NCBI RefSeq assembly: GCF_001598295.1
Contig: NZ_BCYR01000001.1
Coordinates: 682,001 to 746,000 of the forward strand
Direction of reading: 5' to 3'
Source: Klebsiella ornithinolytica NBRC 105727 = ATCC 31898
GTDB taxonomy: Bacteria > Pseudomonadota > Gammaproteobacteria > Enterobacterales > Enterobacteriaceae
DNA: 64,000 bases
Made by a program: the position numbers and the translations under genes. Each line of letters starts with the position of its first letter. Positions within the stretch are counted from its first letter, which is position 1. Below are positions 33,259-42,561 of the stretch, one piece after another. Below the pieces are notes generated by a model, which saw nothing but the letters and a program-made list of their open reading frames with translations, was not told the origin of the DNA and searched no databases.

Positions 33259-34020
33259 TTACTGCGAGTCGATATCTTTCAGATCGCCCTGAATCGCCTG
33301 AGCGTTAGGGTTCTCGACCGGCGTCAGTTTACCGCCGTTGGCAATAAAGTCATGACGCTGGAAGTAGGCTTCGCGAACCATGATATACGGGTCGGAAGAC
33401 TGGCGCAGCAGGCCATCGGAGTCCAGCAGCTGAGCGCGAGTCTCAACCCCTTCAACCGCCCACTTACCGATGGACATCGGCCAGGTCAGCCAGGAAAGCA
33501 CCGGATACAGACCATCAGCCATGTCACCGCCTTCATCACGCAGCGTAAAGCTGCCATAGAACGGCAGTTGTACATAAGGGCCGTAACCCACGCCATAATG
33601 ACCCAGGGTACTACCAAAGCGGTGCGGTTCAACACGCTGCAGTTTCGGGTTGGCCATCCCAGCGACATCAATCAGACCGCCCATCCCGAGAAGGGTGTTA
33701 AGGAAGAAGCGGGTAAAGTGCACCATACCTTTATAGGGATCGCCCTGCAGGAAGTAGTTCGCCATCACCGCCGGTTCTTCAAGGTTGCTGGTGAAGTTAC
33801 TCAGCCCGTTGCGCGCCGGCTGCGGGACATAATCACGCCAGGCGACGGCAACCGGACGCAGCACGTACGGATCCACCACGTTAAAGTTGAAGTCGAACAT
33901 CGTACGGTTAAACCCTTCAAGCGGGTCTGAACGCCCCTGCGGCAGATCGCCAGAGCTGGAACTGGCACATCCCACCAGCAATGTGGCGCCAAGCGCAAGC
34001 GCCGACAGGCGAAAATTCAT
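33259..34020 (-). CDS. mlaA: Phospholipid-binding outer-membrane lipoprotein MlaA (VacJ)
   Basis: 253 residues with a lipoprotein signal (LLVGC, lipidated Cys at residue 18). Removes mislocalised phospholipids from the outer leaflet and passes them to MlaC. Conserved FNRTMFDFN and FGSTLGHYGVGYGPY stretches. Convergent with fadL. Confidence 0.96.
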   Translation of the reverse strand: MNFRLSALALGATLLVGCASSSSGDLPQGRSDPLEGFNRTMFDFNFNVVDPYVLRPVAVAWRDYVPQPARNGLSNFTSNLEEPAVMANYFLQGDPYKGMVHFTRFFLNTLLGMGGLIDVAGMANPKLQRVEPHRFGSTLGHYGVGYGPYVQLPFYGSFTLRDEGGDMADGLYPVLSWLTWPMSIGKWAVEGVETRAQLLDSDGLLRQSSDPYIMVREAYFQRHDFIANGGKLTPVENPNAQAIQGDLKDIDSQ

Positions 34021-34288
34021 AGGTGTCTCCCTGTTAATTTTGGCTATTGCTGTGGGTTATCCGGGGACTGCTGCCTCCATTACGATATCGCCCGAAGCAA
34101 ATTGCAATCTGGTGCCTGCTTTCAGCATAGCCTTCTTTGGCATAATTGTTGCGCCCTGATTCTATACATATTTTGCAATATCCGTATTGCTATTCTTGCC
34201 ATTAGGAAAAATTTAGGAGGTTATCCCGGGCCGGTCGGGTGAAACATCTCTACGCTTATGAGAACGAAAAAATGCAGGAGGAAATGCC

Positions 34289-35194
34289 ATGACGACAGAT
34301 CCCAAACCTCACGAACGTCCTCATAGTGAAGAGGTGGAGGTTGAAAGCGATGAAAAACAGGATGGCGAACCGATTGAGGTCAACGAGAAGCGCCTGCCCT
34401 CACGTGCGATGGCCACCCATGAAGAGATCCGTCAGGAGGGAGAAAAAGAGCTGGAGCGCGATGCCCTTGCTCTTCTGTGGTCAGCGGTAGCCGCCGGCCT
34501 GTCGATGGGGGCCTCGATGGTGGCGAAAGGGATTTTCCATGTTCACCTGAGCGAACTTCCCGGTGGTTATTTACTGGAGAATCTGGGCTATACCTTCGGG
34601 TTTGTTATTGTCATCATGGCTCGCCAGCAGCTGTTTACCGAGAATACCGTCACCGCGGTATTACCTATCATGCATAAGCCGACGCCCGGGAATATTGGCC
34701 TCCTGCTACGGCTCTGGGGCGTGGTGCTTATAGGTAACCTGGTCGGTACGGCAATTGCGGCCTGGGCCTTTAATATGATGCCGATTTTTGACGATGCCAC
34801 CCGCGGCGCGTTCCAGGAGATCAGTTTAAAGGTCATGGAAAATACGCCGTCTGAAATGTTTGCCAATGCGATTATTTCCGGCTGGCTGGTGGCGACCATG
34901 GTATGGATGTTTCCCGCCGCCGGCGCGGCCAAAATCGTGGTGATCATTATGATGACCTGGCTGATTGCGCTCGCCGATACCACCCATATCGTTGTCGGCA
35001 GCGTTGAGATTTTCTACCTGGTCTTCAACGGCTCGCTGCCCTGGCAAGACTTCATCTGGCCTTTCGCACTGCCGACGCTGGCTGGCAACATTTGCGGCGG
35101 CACTTTTATTTTTGCGCTGCTCAGCCACGCGCAGATCCGTAACGACATGAGCAACGACAAAAAGGAGCGGCTCAAGGCGAAAAAACACCCTTAA
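34289..35194 (+). CDS. yfdC: YfdC, formate/nitrite transporter (FNT) family
   Basis: 301 residues: a highly charged, Glu-rich N-terminal tail of about 70 residues, then six membrane spans of the FNT fold (GLSMGASMVAKG, NLVGTAIAAWA, WLVATMVWM). Substrate of YfdC is not established. Strong AGGAGG ribosome site. Followed by argW. Confidence 0.9.
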   Translation: MTTDPKPHERPHSEEVEVESDEKQDGEPIEVNEKRLPSRAMATHEEIRQEGEKELERDALALLWSAVAAGLSMGASMVAKGIFHVHLSELPGGYLLENLGYTFGFVIVIMARQQLFTENTVTAVLPIMHKPTPGNIGLLLRLWGVVLIGNLVGTAIAAWAFNMMPIFDDATRGAFQEISLKVMENTPSEMFANAIISGWLVATMVWMFPAAGAAKIVVIIMMTWLIALADTTHIVVGSVEIFYLVFNGSLPWQDFIWPFALPTLAGNICGGTFIFALLSHAQIRNDMSNDKKERLKAKKHP

Positions 35195-35228
35195 GTGGCG
35201 AGAGTTTAAGCAGTCAACCCATAGATGC

Positions 35229-35257
35229 TTAACGAACAAGGAAAAAAACGCTATACT
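35229..35257 (+). promoter_or_regulatory. argW promoter
   Basis: -35 TTAACG (35229-35234) and -10 TATACT (35252-35257), 17 bases apart, with a GC-rich discriminator just before the tRNA. Confidence 0.65.
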
Positions 35258-35268
35258 CCCGCCGCTTC

Positions 35269-35343
35269 GTCCCCTTAGTTAAATGGATATAACGAGCCCC
35301 TCCTAAGGGCTAGTTGCAGGTTCGATTCCTGCAGGGGACACCA
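35269..35343 (+). tRNA. argW: tRNA-Arg (anticodon CCT)
   Basis: 75-base cloverleaf with encoded CCA; acceptor GTCCCCT/AGGGGAC, anticodon loop CTCCTAA (CCT). Differs from E. coli argW at only a few bases. argW is a common prophage integration site, and decayed accessory DNA follows here. I found no second copy of its 3' end downstream that would mark an attR. Confidence 0.97.
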
Positions 35344-35779
35344 TATATACCTCTCCTGACCTCTTTCAGATTCCATCGCCTTCCCTCGTACTCAGGAATC
35401 AACCTTCGACGGTGGCTATGGTTCATCAACTGATGTCTACCGGTTTGAGCGTAAAACAATGCGCGTTTGCGGGCCTTAATGTGAGTTTATCCTGTTCAAT
35501 AAATAGTGAGTCCCTGAAGCTGCTGAATGCACGTCAGGTCGAGACGGCAAAACCTGGAGACAACGCCGGTGAACTCGCTGACGTCGCAGGAATCTATCTC
35601 ACGATTAACATAACGGCTCAAAGTGCCCGCGCATGAACTCTCTGTTGCTCATACTTACAGACTTGCAAACTGTCGGGCGGTGTAGACCGGAATAGAAGGA
35701 AATCGATGTCAGGAAAGAGTCAGTCCCCAGCAGATTGTCTCGCACGAAAATTGAATTAATTTAATGAATAATAAAAATT
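35344..35779. other. Non-coding or decayed DNA after argW
   Basis: No convincing gene. A frame from 35360 to a TAA at 35477-35479 ends in GGYGSSTDVYRFERKTMRV, which looks protein-like but has no start; it may be the 3' tail of a lost gene. A 74-residue frame at 35412-35636 in another phase has no ribosome site and no family I recognise. Confidence 0.4.
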
Positions 35780-37230
35780 TTATTTCGATGCCTTCTGTTT
35801 TATTTCAGCATAACGGGCAGCCAATTGCTTCGGATGCATCTCCAGTTGAGTCCTGTCCGCAACCGGTAACGATTTGCCAACAGGTGTTTGTGATAATACC
35901 CGCGGTTGCTCTTCAGCGGGTATGGATTGATTAAAGGACTGCATGGCGGAAAAGACCACTGATTTCAGCTCACTGACCGTCATATATTTACCCTTTTGCT
36001 CATCAAGCCCGTTCAGATTGTTACTCAGTTTCTGTAGCGTCGTCATTCCCTGATACCAGCCATTGAGATTTTCTACCGGCAATGAGGCAGCGCTAAGCTG
36101 CTGCTGCCACTGTTGTGTCAGAGATTTAGCCTGCTCCGGCCAAAGCGTCTGAGCCTGTTCCAGAAGCTGCCTGCTCCAGGCGATATTCCAGTCAGGAGGA
36201 AGCTTGTCCAGTCGGGCAAGCTGCTGCTGGGTTTGTGTGATAACCACAGGTGATAATGAGGATCGCTGGCGCAGCACATCCAGCTGTGCAGGTGTGAGTG
36301 CTGCAGGTAACGGCGCAAGTGAGGCGACGAGCTGAGTCTGAAGTGGGTCAGGCCGCAGCAAGATATGCCAACCCCATACCGTCGCGACGCTGACCACCAG
36401 CATGGTGCACAGCCCGGCGGCGAAGGATTTCGTTTTTTTACCGGCGCGGGTATTGCCGCCTGTACGTCGATATTCTCCTCGGGTTCTGATTGCGCGACAT
36501 ACACCCACTTCCCTGTACTATCCGACGCGATCTCCCCTTCAGGTGGGCAACCGGCAAGGGTGCTCGTTGCCATTCATTACCGTCGCAGACAGCACGATAC
36601 CGGGCTCAATGGTCACACCAGCGCAACCGGCGGTGTCATCACAGTTTTCCAGCCGGGCGGCATGGTTGTGCATCAGCGTACGCAAGGCATCAAACTGACT
36701 CAGGTGTTTAAGTTCCAGGCGCTGTAGCACGACGCAGAGACCGGTAAGCAACTGCTCTGCCCGATATAGCTGGCTGAGGTCGCTGTAATTCAGCAGGAGC
36801 GTGCGCATCCGTTGCTGCAGACGCTGACTCAGACCACTGAGGATTTCCATGCGGGCATGTACAGGTGAGGCCAGAGCGCGCCCCACTGATGGCTTATCAG
36901 GGCCTCCAGTATTGCCAGTCCGTCATTCAAACCAGCCAATGCGGCCAGATGCGTCCGCGCAAGCGTATACCAGGCAGCCGTTTGCAGTTCAACACTGTTT
37001 TGTTCAAATAATGAAAGGCAGAGCTTTTCGGCATATTGCCAGTTCACATCCGGGCGCGCCGGATGGCTCAGCTTACTCAGTTCATCACGCAGGGCGGCAT
37101 AATCTGGCAAGGTACGCGGATCGCCGCCGGTTTTAATTTTATGTGGAGTCATGTCATTCATAACCGGATATCCATCTGACGTGTCTGAAGCTATGGAGGA
37201 TTTTTGAGGCACGGCGAATTTTACTGACAT
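35780..37230 (-). pseudogene. vasL: Frameshifted VasL, type VI secretion accessory protein
   Basis: Three reading-frame changes break one VasL-like protein. The N-terminal ImpA_N-type part (37230 to about 36850, starting MSVKFAVPQKSS) runs off frame in PHLYMPA; the next part (about 36886-36540, RMEILSGLSQRLQQRMRTLL) ends at a TGA; a third piece (to about 36440, TGKWVYVAQSEPEENIDVQ) leads to a run of seven A on the minus strand; the C-terminal part continues in another frame with a membrane helix (LCTMLVVSVATVWGW) and the VasL domain to 35780. No complete T6SS is nearby, so the gene is a remnant. Residual activity is very unlikely. Confidence 0.8.
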
Positions 37231-37244
37231 GGTGCTATCCGGCC

Positions 37245-37403
37245 TTACATGCGGGTGGTCGTGTCGAGATATTGCTGGTATTTAAGGTGTTGGAGTAACA
37301 CTCGTCCTTCGGGCATAAACTCCGTGCGATAGCGCACCAGGCCAATACCTTTGAGTTCGGCATCAATGGCATAGCGCAGTTCACCGGGGATTTCCAGATT
37401 AAA
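37245..37403 (-). pseudogene. 3' fragment of an unidentified T6SS-region gene
   Basis: A frame without a start reads LEIPGELRYAIDAELKG and ends with a TAA 14 bases before the vasL ATG, the spacing expected for an upstream operon partner. About 50 residues remain; upstream an in-frame stop and AT-rich DNA mark the truncation near 37404. I do not recognise the family. Confidence 0.55.
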
Positions 37404-37843
37404 TCACTCAATTACTCTAAAAATTTAAAACAACAACGACATTAAAATAAGAATAATCCTCAGGCAATGAGAAGAAATCTCACTTTAAAAAGACGAGTTA
37501 TATAAAACCAGCCATATCTTAGTAAGATAGTTAATTCATAAAATGAATGCATTTTATTTTTTCACCGCTGACATAAGATAATAATCATCAGAATTTATGG
37601 AAGGTGTCATATATATAAAAAGGAGCAAGCTACGGTCCACCATGATCCAGGAAGTCGCCAAAAGGTCAATGGCATGGCGGGTTGAATTTGCCACGTGAGA
37701 CGACGCTTGATGAACCGAAAAACAGTGCGCGCCACTCAGGGGAAATGGATACAATGCGGCGACTGGCTTTCTGCAAAACAGTGCAAAGCTCATTCACGGT
37801 AGCGAAACCATTCGCAATCTCGGACCTCACGTCAGGCGGCTAA
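37404..37843. other. AT-rich intergenic stretch, no gene seen
   Basis: Base composition shifts sharply to AT-rich at 37404, the edge of the T6SS remnant. An 18-codon frame at 37641-37697 has an AAGGAG 15 bases upstream, too far to support it. The cupin promoter should lie at the right end, but I cannot place it. Confidence 0.4.
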
Positions 37844-38326
37844 ATGAAATACATCACTTTCAGCGACATGCAACAGCAGAGCGATGCGGCAGCGCGCTCA
37901 CCTCGTTTGCGTGCACATCGTAATTTTCACCCGGAATTAACCGATCCCGTACAACGTCTGGCGATCGCGATGGAACCGGGCACCTACATTCGCCCTCACC
38001 GTCATCCTCACACCTTTGAACTGCTGTTAGCTCTCAGCGGGCGCTTTGTGGTACTGACTTTTGATGATCTCGGTTACGTCACTCGCCGCATCGTATTAGG
38101 TGAAGAGTGTACGGCGCTAGAGATGGATGCCGGGACCTGGCATGCGGTTCTGTCGCTGGACGCCGGCGGCGTTATTTTTGAGGTCAAACACGGCGGCTAT
38201 CAGCCGGTTGCTGCCGGGGATTATGTCACCTGGGCACCTGCGGAAGGTGAAGAAGGAACGTTTGAACTGATGGAATGGTATCGTCAGGCTCAGGTTGGCG
38301 ACGGCGGGCACATTCGCTCACTCTGA
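37844..38326 (+). CDS. WbuC-family cupin metalloprotein
   Basis: 160 residues with a cupin barrel. The metal motif is clear: RPHRHPHTFELL (His cluster plus Glu) and the second motif ending in WHAVLSLD. The preceding HRNFHPELTDPVQRLAIAMEPGTY is typical of the WbuC group, found in O-antigen loci and elsewhere, with no defined reaction. Not in the E. coli backbone at this place, so accessory. Weak ribosome site. Confidence 0.75.
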   Translation: MKYITFSDMQQQSDAAARSPRLRAHRNFHPELTDPVQRLAIAMEPGTYIRPHRHPHTFELLLALSGRFVVLTFDDLGYVTRRIVLGEECTALEMDAGTWHAVLSLDAGGVIFEVKHGGYQPVAAGDYVTWAPAEGEEGTFELMEWYRQAQVGDGGHIRSL

Positions 38327-38534
38327 CCAGACCGGTTAAAAAACAGTCCGCTGCCGGGACGCGGCGGATTAAGACCTTTATAGCCCATAAAAAACGGTCA
38401 TTATAAATTTAGAAAAAATAAAAAACTCGCCTACTGACTGACCCGCGCTGGTATATATTCACATTGACAATATTTTATCTGCAAAGCATCTGCGCGTATT
38501 AGCGCCATAATCCCTCACCATATTTGGAATCCGG

Positions 38535-39335
38535 ATGAAACCATTTCGCTACCCTGCTGCCACTCTCTGCTCCATGATGCTGTGTTGTTCGCCCGCCAGC
38601 GCCGAGGTTGACCTGGGTTCCATCGATATCTTCTCCGCATCGAATCCGAACAGTCCGGTCCCAAAAGGACTGGTGTTGGGAGCCGCAACGATTAGCGGAA
38701 CGGCGCGCTACGAGAAGCAGAATAATGAAACTTACTTTATTCCCGGCGGACTCTACTTCGGCGATCGGTTGATCTATCTCGGCGATCGCGCCCGCTACTA
38801 TTTTCATATCGACGACAAAGTGGCTTTTTACGGCTATGGCCGCTGGCGATTTGGCAACTTAGATCCCAGCGATAATAGCGCGTTCAAGGGTATGGAGCAG
38901 CGAAAAGGCGAGTTTGAAGCCGGTATCGGCACCACGCTGATTACCCCCTATGCGCTGCTGAGCGCCCGTATCAGCTCCGACGTGACGGGGCGCAGCAATG
39001 GCCAGGAGCTGCTTTTGTGGGCAGATTTTCCCGTCATCAAAGATAATCTGCTGATCATGCCGGGGATGGGACTGATGATCCGCAGTAGCAATATGGCCAA
39101 CTACTATTTTGGCGGCGTCTCGGCCAGCGAAGCCACCAGCCAGCGCCCGCAGTGGGATACCGGTACCACCGTCTCACCAATGGCGGCGATTATTACCAGC
39201 TACCGTTTCAGCCCCCACTGGGTTGGCATGTTCGCCGCCAACTACGAGCTGTATGATAAAGATATCGCCGACAGCCCCCTCGTTCAGCACAACGGCGAAC
39301 TGTATGGCATTCTGGCCGTCGGCTATACCTGGTAA
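38535..39335 (+). CDS. MipA/OmpV family outer-membrane protein
   Basis: 266 residues; signal peptide of about 23 residues (cut after SPASA). The mature part has alternating hydrophobic/polar strands rich in Tyr and Gly and ends in YTW, as outer-membrane barrels do. The family includes MipA (scaffold between MltA and PBP1B) and OmpV porin-like proteins; which role applies here is not visible. Good GGA-rich ribosome site. Confidence 0.75.
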   Translation: MKPFRYPAATLCSMMLCCSPASAEVDLGSIDIFSASNPNSPVPKGLVLGAATISGTARYEKQNNETYFIPGGLYFGDRLIYLGDRARYYFHIDDKVAFYGYGRWRFGNLDPSDNSAFKGMEQRKGEFEAGIGTTLITPYALLSARISSDVTGRSNGQELLLWADFPVIKDNLLIMPGMGLMIRSSNMANYYFGGVSASEATSQRPQWDTGTTVSPMAAIITSYRFSPHWVGMFAANYELYDKDIADSPLVQHNGELYGILAVGYTW

Positions 39336-39345
39336 GCGGACACTA

Positions 39346-40245
39346 TCACAAGGTTTTCCCACCGCTAAGCTCCCCGGCGATCTGTAATGCCATCGCGCTA
39401 AACGCGCGCGCCGCGGCACTCTGCCAGGCCTCTTTGTGCTGCAGCAGGCAAGCCGTTCGCTCCAGCAGCACCGGCATGAGCGTCACCGCCACCAGATCGT
39501 CGCGGTCCCGTACGATGGCGGCCGGTAACAGCGTCGCAAGCTGGGTATGTTGAATCACCGTCAGCACCGCGCTGATAGAGTTGGCCTCCATGTGCACCGT
39601 TGGCTGAATACCGTGCTGCCGGCAATAGCTGTCGATTTGCCCACGCGTCGCAAACTCCTCGCTCAATAAAATCAACGATTGCTGATTGAGCGCCTCCAGC
39701 TTCATACGGCGCTGACCCGCCAGCGGATGATGTCGCCCCACCACCAGCGCCAGCGTTTCGCTGAATAAAGGCGTGGCCACAATATCCCTTGAGCCGCTAT
39801 CGGCAAAAGCAATCCCGGCATCCAGCTCGTCGTTAAGCAATAACGCTTCCATCCGCTGCTGGGCCATTTCACGCATCGTCAGCGTGATGTTCGGATAACG
39901 CTGATAAAAAGCCGCTACCAGCGGCCCCATAAAGTAGGTCGTAAACGTCGGCGTCATCGCCACCCGCAGCGTTCCCCGCTGCAGGTCTTCTACATCCAGC
40001 AGCGCTCGTTTACCCTCTTCCAGTTCCTGTAGCACCCGGCGGGCATAAGTGAGCCAGACCTCGCCGGAATCGGTCAAACGAATCTGCCGCCCGCTGCGGT
40101 CAAATAACAGGACGCCCAGCAGCTCTTCAAGCTGGCGGATCTGTTGAGAAAGCGCCGGCTGCGAAACATGCAGCGCCGTCGCGGCTCGGGTAAAACTGCG
40201 ATGTTCCGCAACCGCCAGAAAACAGGTGAGATGGCGTAGCAGCAT
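39346..40245 (-). CDS. LysR-family regulator, CynR-like
   Basis: 299 residues, as long as E. coli CynR and close to it over the HTH ([25 protein letters not shown]) and effector domain ([24 protein letters not shown]). CynR controls cyanate detoxification in E. coli, but no cynT/cynS genes are here; instead it is divergent from a deaminase and a CynX/NimT-type transporter, its likely targets. Start at MLLRHLTCF chosen over one 11 codons upstream by analogy. Confidence 0.85.
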   Translation of the reverse strand: MLLRHLTCFLAVAEHRSFTRAATALHVSQPALSQQIRQLEELLGVLLFDRSGRQIRLTDSGEVWLTYARRVLQELEEGKRALLDVEDLQRGTLRVAMTPTFTTYFMGPLVAAFYQRYPNITLTMREMAQQRMEALLLNDELDAGIAFADSGSRDIVATPLFSETLALVVGRHHPLAGQRRMKLEALNQQSLILLSEEFATRGQIDSYCRQHGIQPTVHMEANSISAVLTVIQHTQLATLLPAAIVRDRDDLVAVTLMPVLLERTACLLQHKEAWQSAAARAFSAMALQIAGELSGGKTL

Positions 40246-40284
40246 GGGCACTCCTATAAGTAAAACCAATAGAGTCAATCATAA

Positions 40285-40302
40285 ATAAGTCTTTTAACTT
40301 AT
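40285..40302. promoter_or_regulatory. LysR-type operator between the regulator and the deaminase gene
   Basis: ATAAGT-N6-ACTTAT, a perfect dyad of the T-N11-A class, 85 bases upstream of the deaminase start and 40 from the regulator start. A further ATAAGT half-site lies near 40257. Position and form fit autoregulation plus activation. Confidence 0.6.
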
Positions 40303-40386
40303 AAAATAAAATGCGTACTCTGCCCTGTGTACAGCCATAAAGTTCCTCTTCCCGCAACATATCTGCCTTTCCTCTCCGGAGCCGCT

Positions 40387-40845
40387 ATGTCAGTTCACGA
40401 TAGTTATCTTCAGCACGCCATCGCCCTCGCCACAGCCAATGTTGAAAACGGCAGGCGTCCGTTTGGCGCGCTCATCGTCCACAGGGGTGATATTGTCGCC
40501 CGGGCCGTCAATACCCTGCATCAAAACGGCGATCCGACCGCACATGCCGAACTCAACGCCATTCGCGACGTCTCACAGCGTCTGGGCAGCCAGGTACTCA
40601 GCGAGTGCATCATTTATGCCAGCGGTCAGCCCTGCCCGATGTGCCTGAGCGCTATCTATTTGACCGGCATCCGCGAGGTTTATTTCGCCAACAGTAACCG
40701 GGATGGCGAGCCCTTCCGGCTCTCCACCGCCGCTATCTACCATCAGCTAAGTCAACCGCTGGAAACGCAATCACTCCCGATTCACCATAGCCCTCAGCCC
40801 GAAGGCCTCGCGCTTTATCAGCTGTGGGCGGATAAGCAAAAATGA
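40387..40845 (+). CDS. Zinc-dependent nucleoside/nucleobase deaminase family protein
   Basis: 152 residues, cytidine-deaminase-like fold. Zinc site complete: His-53 and Glu-55 in TAHAELNAI, Cys-83 and Cys-86 in QPCPMC. Resembles the guanine deaminase/tRNA-adenosine deaminase branch; TadA itself is encoded elsewhere in enterobacteria, so a small free base or nucleoside is the likelier substrate. Start MSVHDSY chosen for CCGGAG upstream. Overlaps the transporter gene by four bases (ATGA). Confidence 0.82.
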   Translation: MSVHDSYLQHAIALATANVENGRRPFGALIVHRGDIVARAVNTLHQNGDPTAHAELNAIRDVSQRLGSQVLSECIIYASGQPCPMCLSAIYLTGIREVYFANSNRDGEPFRLSTAAIYHQLSQPLETQSLPIHHSPQPEGLALYQLWADKQK

Positions 40846-42038
40846 GCCCGATGTCGCGCAACGGCCTGATGCTTCTGGTGCTGGTACTGATCGGCATCAA
40901 TATGCGCCCGCTTTTGACCTCCATCGGCCCGCTTCTTCCCCAGCTACAACAGGCCAGCGGAATGGGATTTACCCTCGTTTCGCTACTCACCGCGATCCCG
41001 GTTATCGCGATGGGACTCCTGGCGCTGGCAAGTCCGTGGACTCAGCGCCATATCAGCGAAAGTCGCGGGATGGTACTGAGCCTGATGATGATCGCCTCTG
41101 GCGCCGTGCTTCGTGAATTCACGCCGCACAGCGGGCTGCTGCTGAGTAGCGCCCTGCTCGGCGGGATCGGAATCGGTATTATTCAGGCGACGATTCCGGC
41201 AGTGATAAAGCGTCAGTTTCCCCAGCGAACGCCGCAGGTCATGGGGCTGTGGTCAGCGGCGCTCATGGGCGGCGGAGGCCTGGGAGCCGCGTTGACGCCG
41301 TGGCTGGCGCGGCACAGCGCCCTTTGGCATCACGCGCTCGCCTGGTGGGCTCTTCCCGCCATCGCAGCGCTGCTCGGCTGGTGGTCAGTCAGCCGCATGC
41401 GACCTGCCGGGCAACATCAGGCCGCACCTCAGGTCAGCGGGTCCGTTTTCCGCCGCCGCCGCGCCTGGACGCTCGGGCTGTACTTCGGTCTGATTAACGG
41501 CGGCTACGCCAGTCTGATCGCCTGGCTGCCCCCTTATTACATGCAGTTGGGCTATAGCGCTCAGTTTAGCGGAACCCTGCTGGCCATGATGACCGTAGGC
41601 CAGACCGCCGGCGCGTTGCTGATACCGATGCTGGCACGTCACGACGATCGCCGCAAACTATTACTATTGACGCTGGTGCTGCAGCTTATTGGTTTCTGCG
41701 GGTTTATCTGGCTGCCGCTACAGCTCCCGCTGCTATGGGCCGTGTGCGGCGGCATAGGATTAGGCGGCGCATTCCCGTTGTGCCTGGTCCTGGCGCTCGA
41801 TCACGCCCGCCATCCGGCGATTGCAGGCCGACTGGTGGCCTTTATGCAGGGCATCGGTTTTATGCTGGCCGGCGCCTCCCCGTGGTTGTCGGGTCTGCTG
41901 CGAAGCCTGAGCGGCAATTATGTGCTGGACTGGGCGTTTCATGCCGTCTGCGTCGCTGCTCTGATGGGCGTCACCCTGCGTTTTGTACCGGCACGCTATC
42001 CGCAGGCCTGGCACCGGCCTGAACGCGCCGCCGATTAA
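40842..42038 (+). CDS. MFS transporter, CynX/NimT family
   Basis: 398 residues with twelve hydrophobic spans. The N-terminus LLVLVLIGINMRPLLTSIGPLLPQ is typical of CynX (cyanate) and NimT (nitroimidazole) transporters. ATGA overlap with the deaminase gene implies coupled expression and a common substrate or product. Confidence 0.85.
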   Translation: MSPMSRNGLMLLVLVLIGINMRPLLTSIGPLLPQLQQASGMGFTLVSLLTAIPVIAMGLLALASPWTQRHISESRGMVLSLMMIASGAVLREFTPHSGLLLSSALLGGIGIGIIQATIPAVIKRQFPQRTPQVMGLWSAALMGGGGLGAALTPWLARHSALWHHALAWWALPAIAALLGWWSVSRMRPAGQHQAAPQVSGSVFRRRRAWTLGLYFGLINGGYASLIAWLPPYYMQLGYSAQFSGTLLAMMTVGQTAGALLIPMLARHDDRRKLLLLTLVLQLIGFCGFIWLPLQLPLLWAVCGGIGLGGAFPLCLVLALDHARHPAIAGRLVAFMQGIGFMLAGASPWLSGLLRSLSGNYVLDWAFHAVCVAALMGVTLRFVPARYPQAWHRPERAAD

Positions 42039-42415
42039 GCCCGAATGTTGCGCCGCGGGAGAGCGTTTCCCGCAGCGCATCGTTGGCATCGCCAGGAGAA
42101 TAAATCCCAAAATCAAACAGCTATCGCATCACGGCGGCAACGGCAAAAAGCCGTCGCCAGAATGGAATTTATTACCGAATGAAATTAATGTGTCGCCGAA
42201 TCACGACACTCGTAAGTAACTAAAAATTAATAAAAAAATGCCCCTTGTTTCCCTCATTTTTTAGGCGTACATTAGCGCCATCTGGAGCAGTTACAGCACA
42301 GAATTTCGACCTGCCGCGGCCGCCGGAATCCTCTGGTTTTGCTGCGACGGATCAGAATCAACAATGAAGATTAAATTCATTTAGGCGTTTCGCCGAGAAC
42401 GCGGAGTGATGAGTC
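42039..42415. other. Intergenic region with the ypdK leader
   Basis: The left half (42039-42240) shows no gene. The right half holds a candidate promoter and a leader of about 135 bases before ypdK, rich in short dyads (CGCCG/CGGCG). No known riboswitch fold was recognised. Confidence 0.4.
42245..42273 (+). promoter_or_regulatory. Candidate promoter for ypdK
   Basis: TTGTTT (42245-42250) and TACATT (42268-42273), 17 bases apart, the best sigma70 pair in the interval. Confidence 0.5.
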
Positions 42416-42487
42416 GTGAAATACTTTATTATGGGCGTATCTTTTATGGTCATCGTTTGGGCCGGTACTTTTGCCCTGATGATTTAA
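42416..42487 (+). CDS. ypdK: Small membrane protein YpdK
   Basis: A 23-residue hydrophobic peptide (MKYFIMGVSFMVIVWAGTFA then LMI) starting at GTG with GGAG upstream. It is almost identical to E. coli YpdK, a verified small inner-membrane protein in the same position beside alaC. One membrane helix; function unknown. A strong terminator follows directly. Confidence 0.9.
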   Translation: MKYFIMGVSFMVIVWAGTFALMI

Positions 42488-42501
42488 GCACAGCCAGAGT
42501 C

Positions 42502-42535
42502 AAAAAAAACGGGAGCCAGCGGCTCCCGTTTTTTG
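42502..42535. terminator. Bidirectional terminator between ypdK and alaC
   Basis: A8, stem CGGGAGCC / GGCTCCCG, T6: ends both convergent transcripts. Confidence 0.93.
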
Positions 42536-42561
42536 TTGCTGCGTTTCTTTATTTCGCGCCT

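Noticed and set aside
35412-35636. 74-residue frame after argW
   Set aside because: No ribosome site, no recognisable family, conflicts with a more protein-like frame in another phase.
37554-37793. 79-residue minus-strand frame in AT-rich DNA
   Set aside because: Composition and lack of start signals suggest chance.
35344-37843. attR copy of the argW 3' end
   Set aside because: Searched by eye for TTCGATTCCTGCAGGGGA after 35343 and found no repeat, so no intact integrated element can be delimited.
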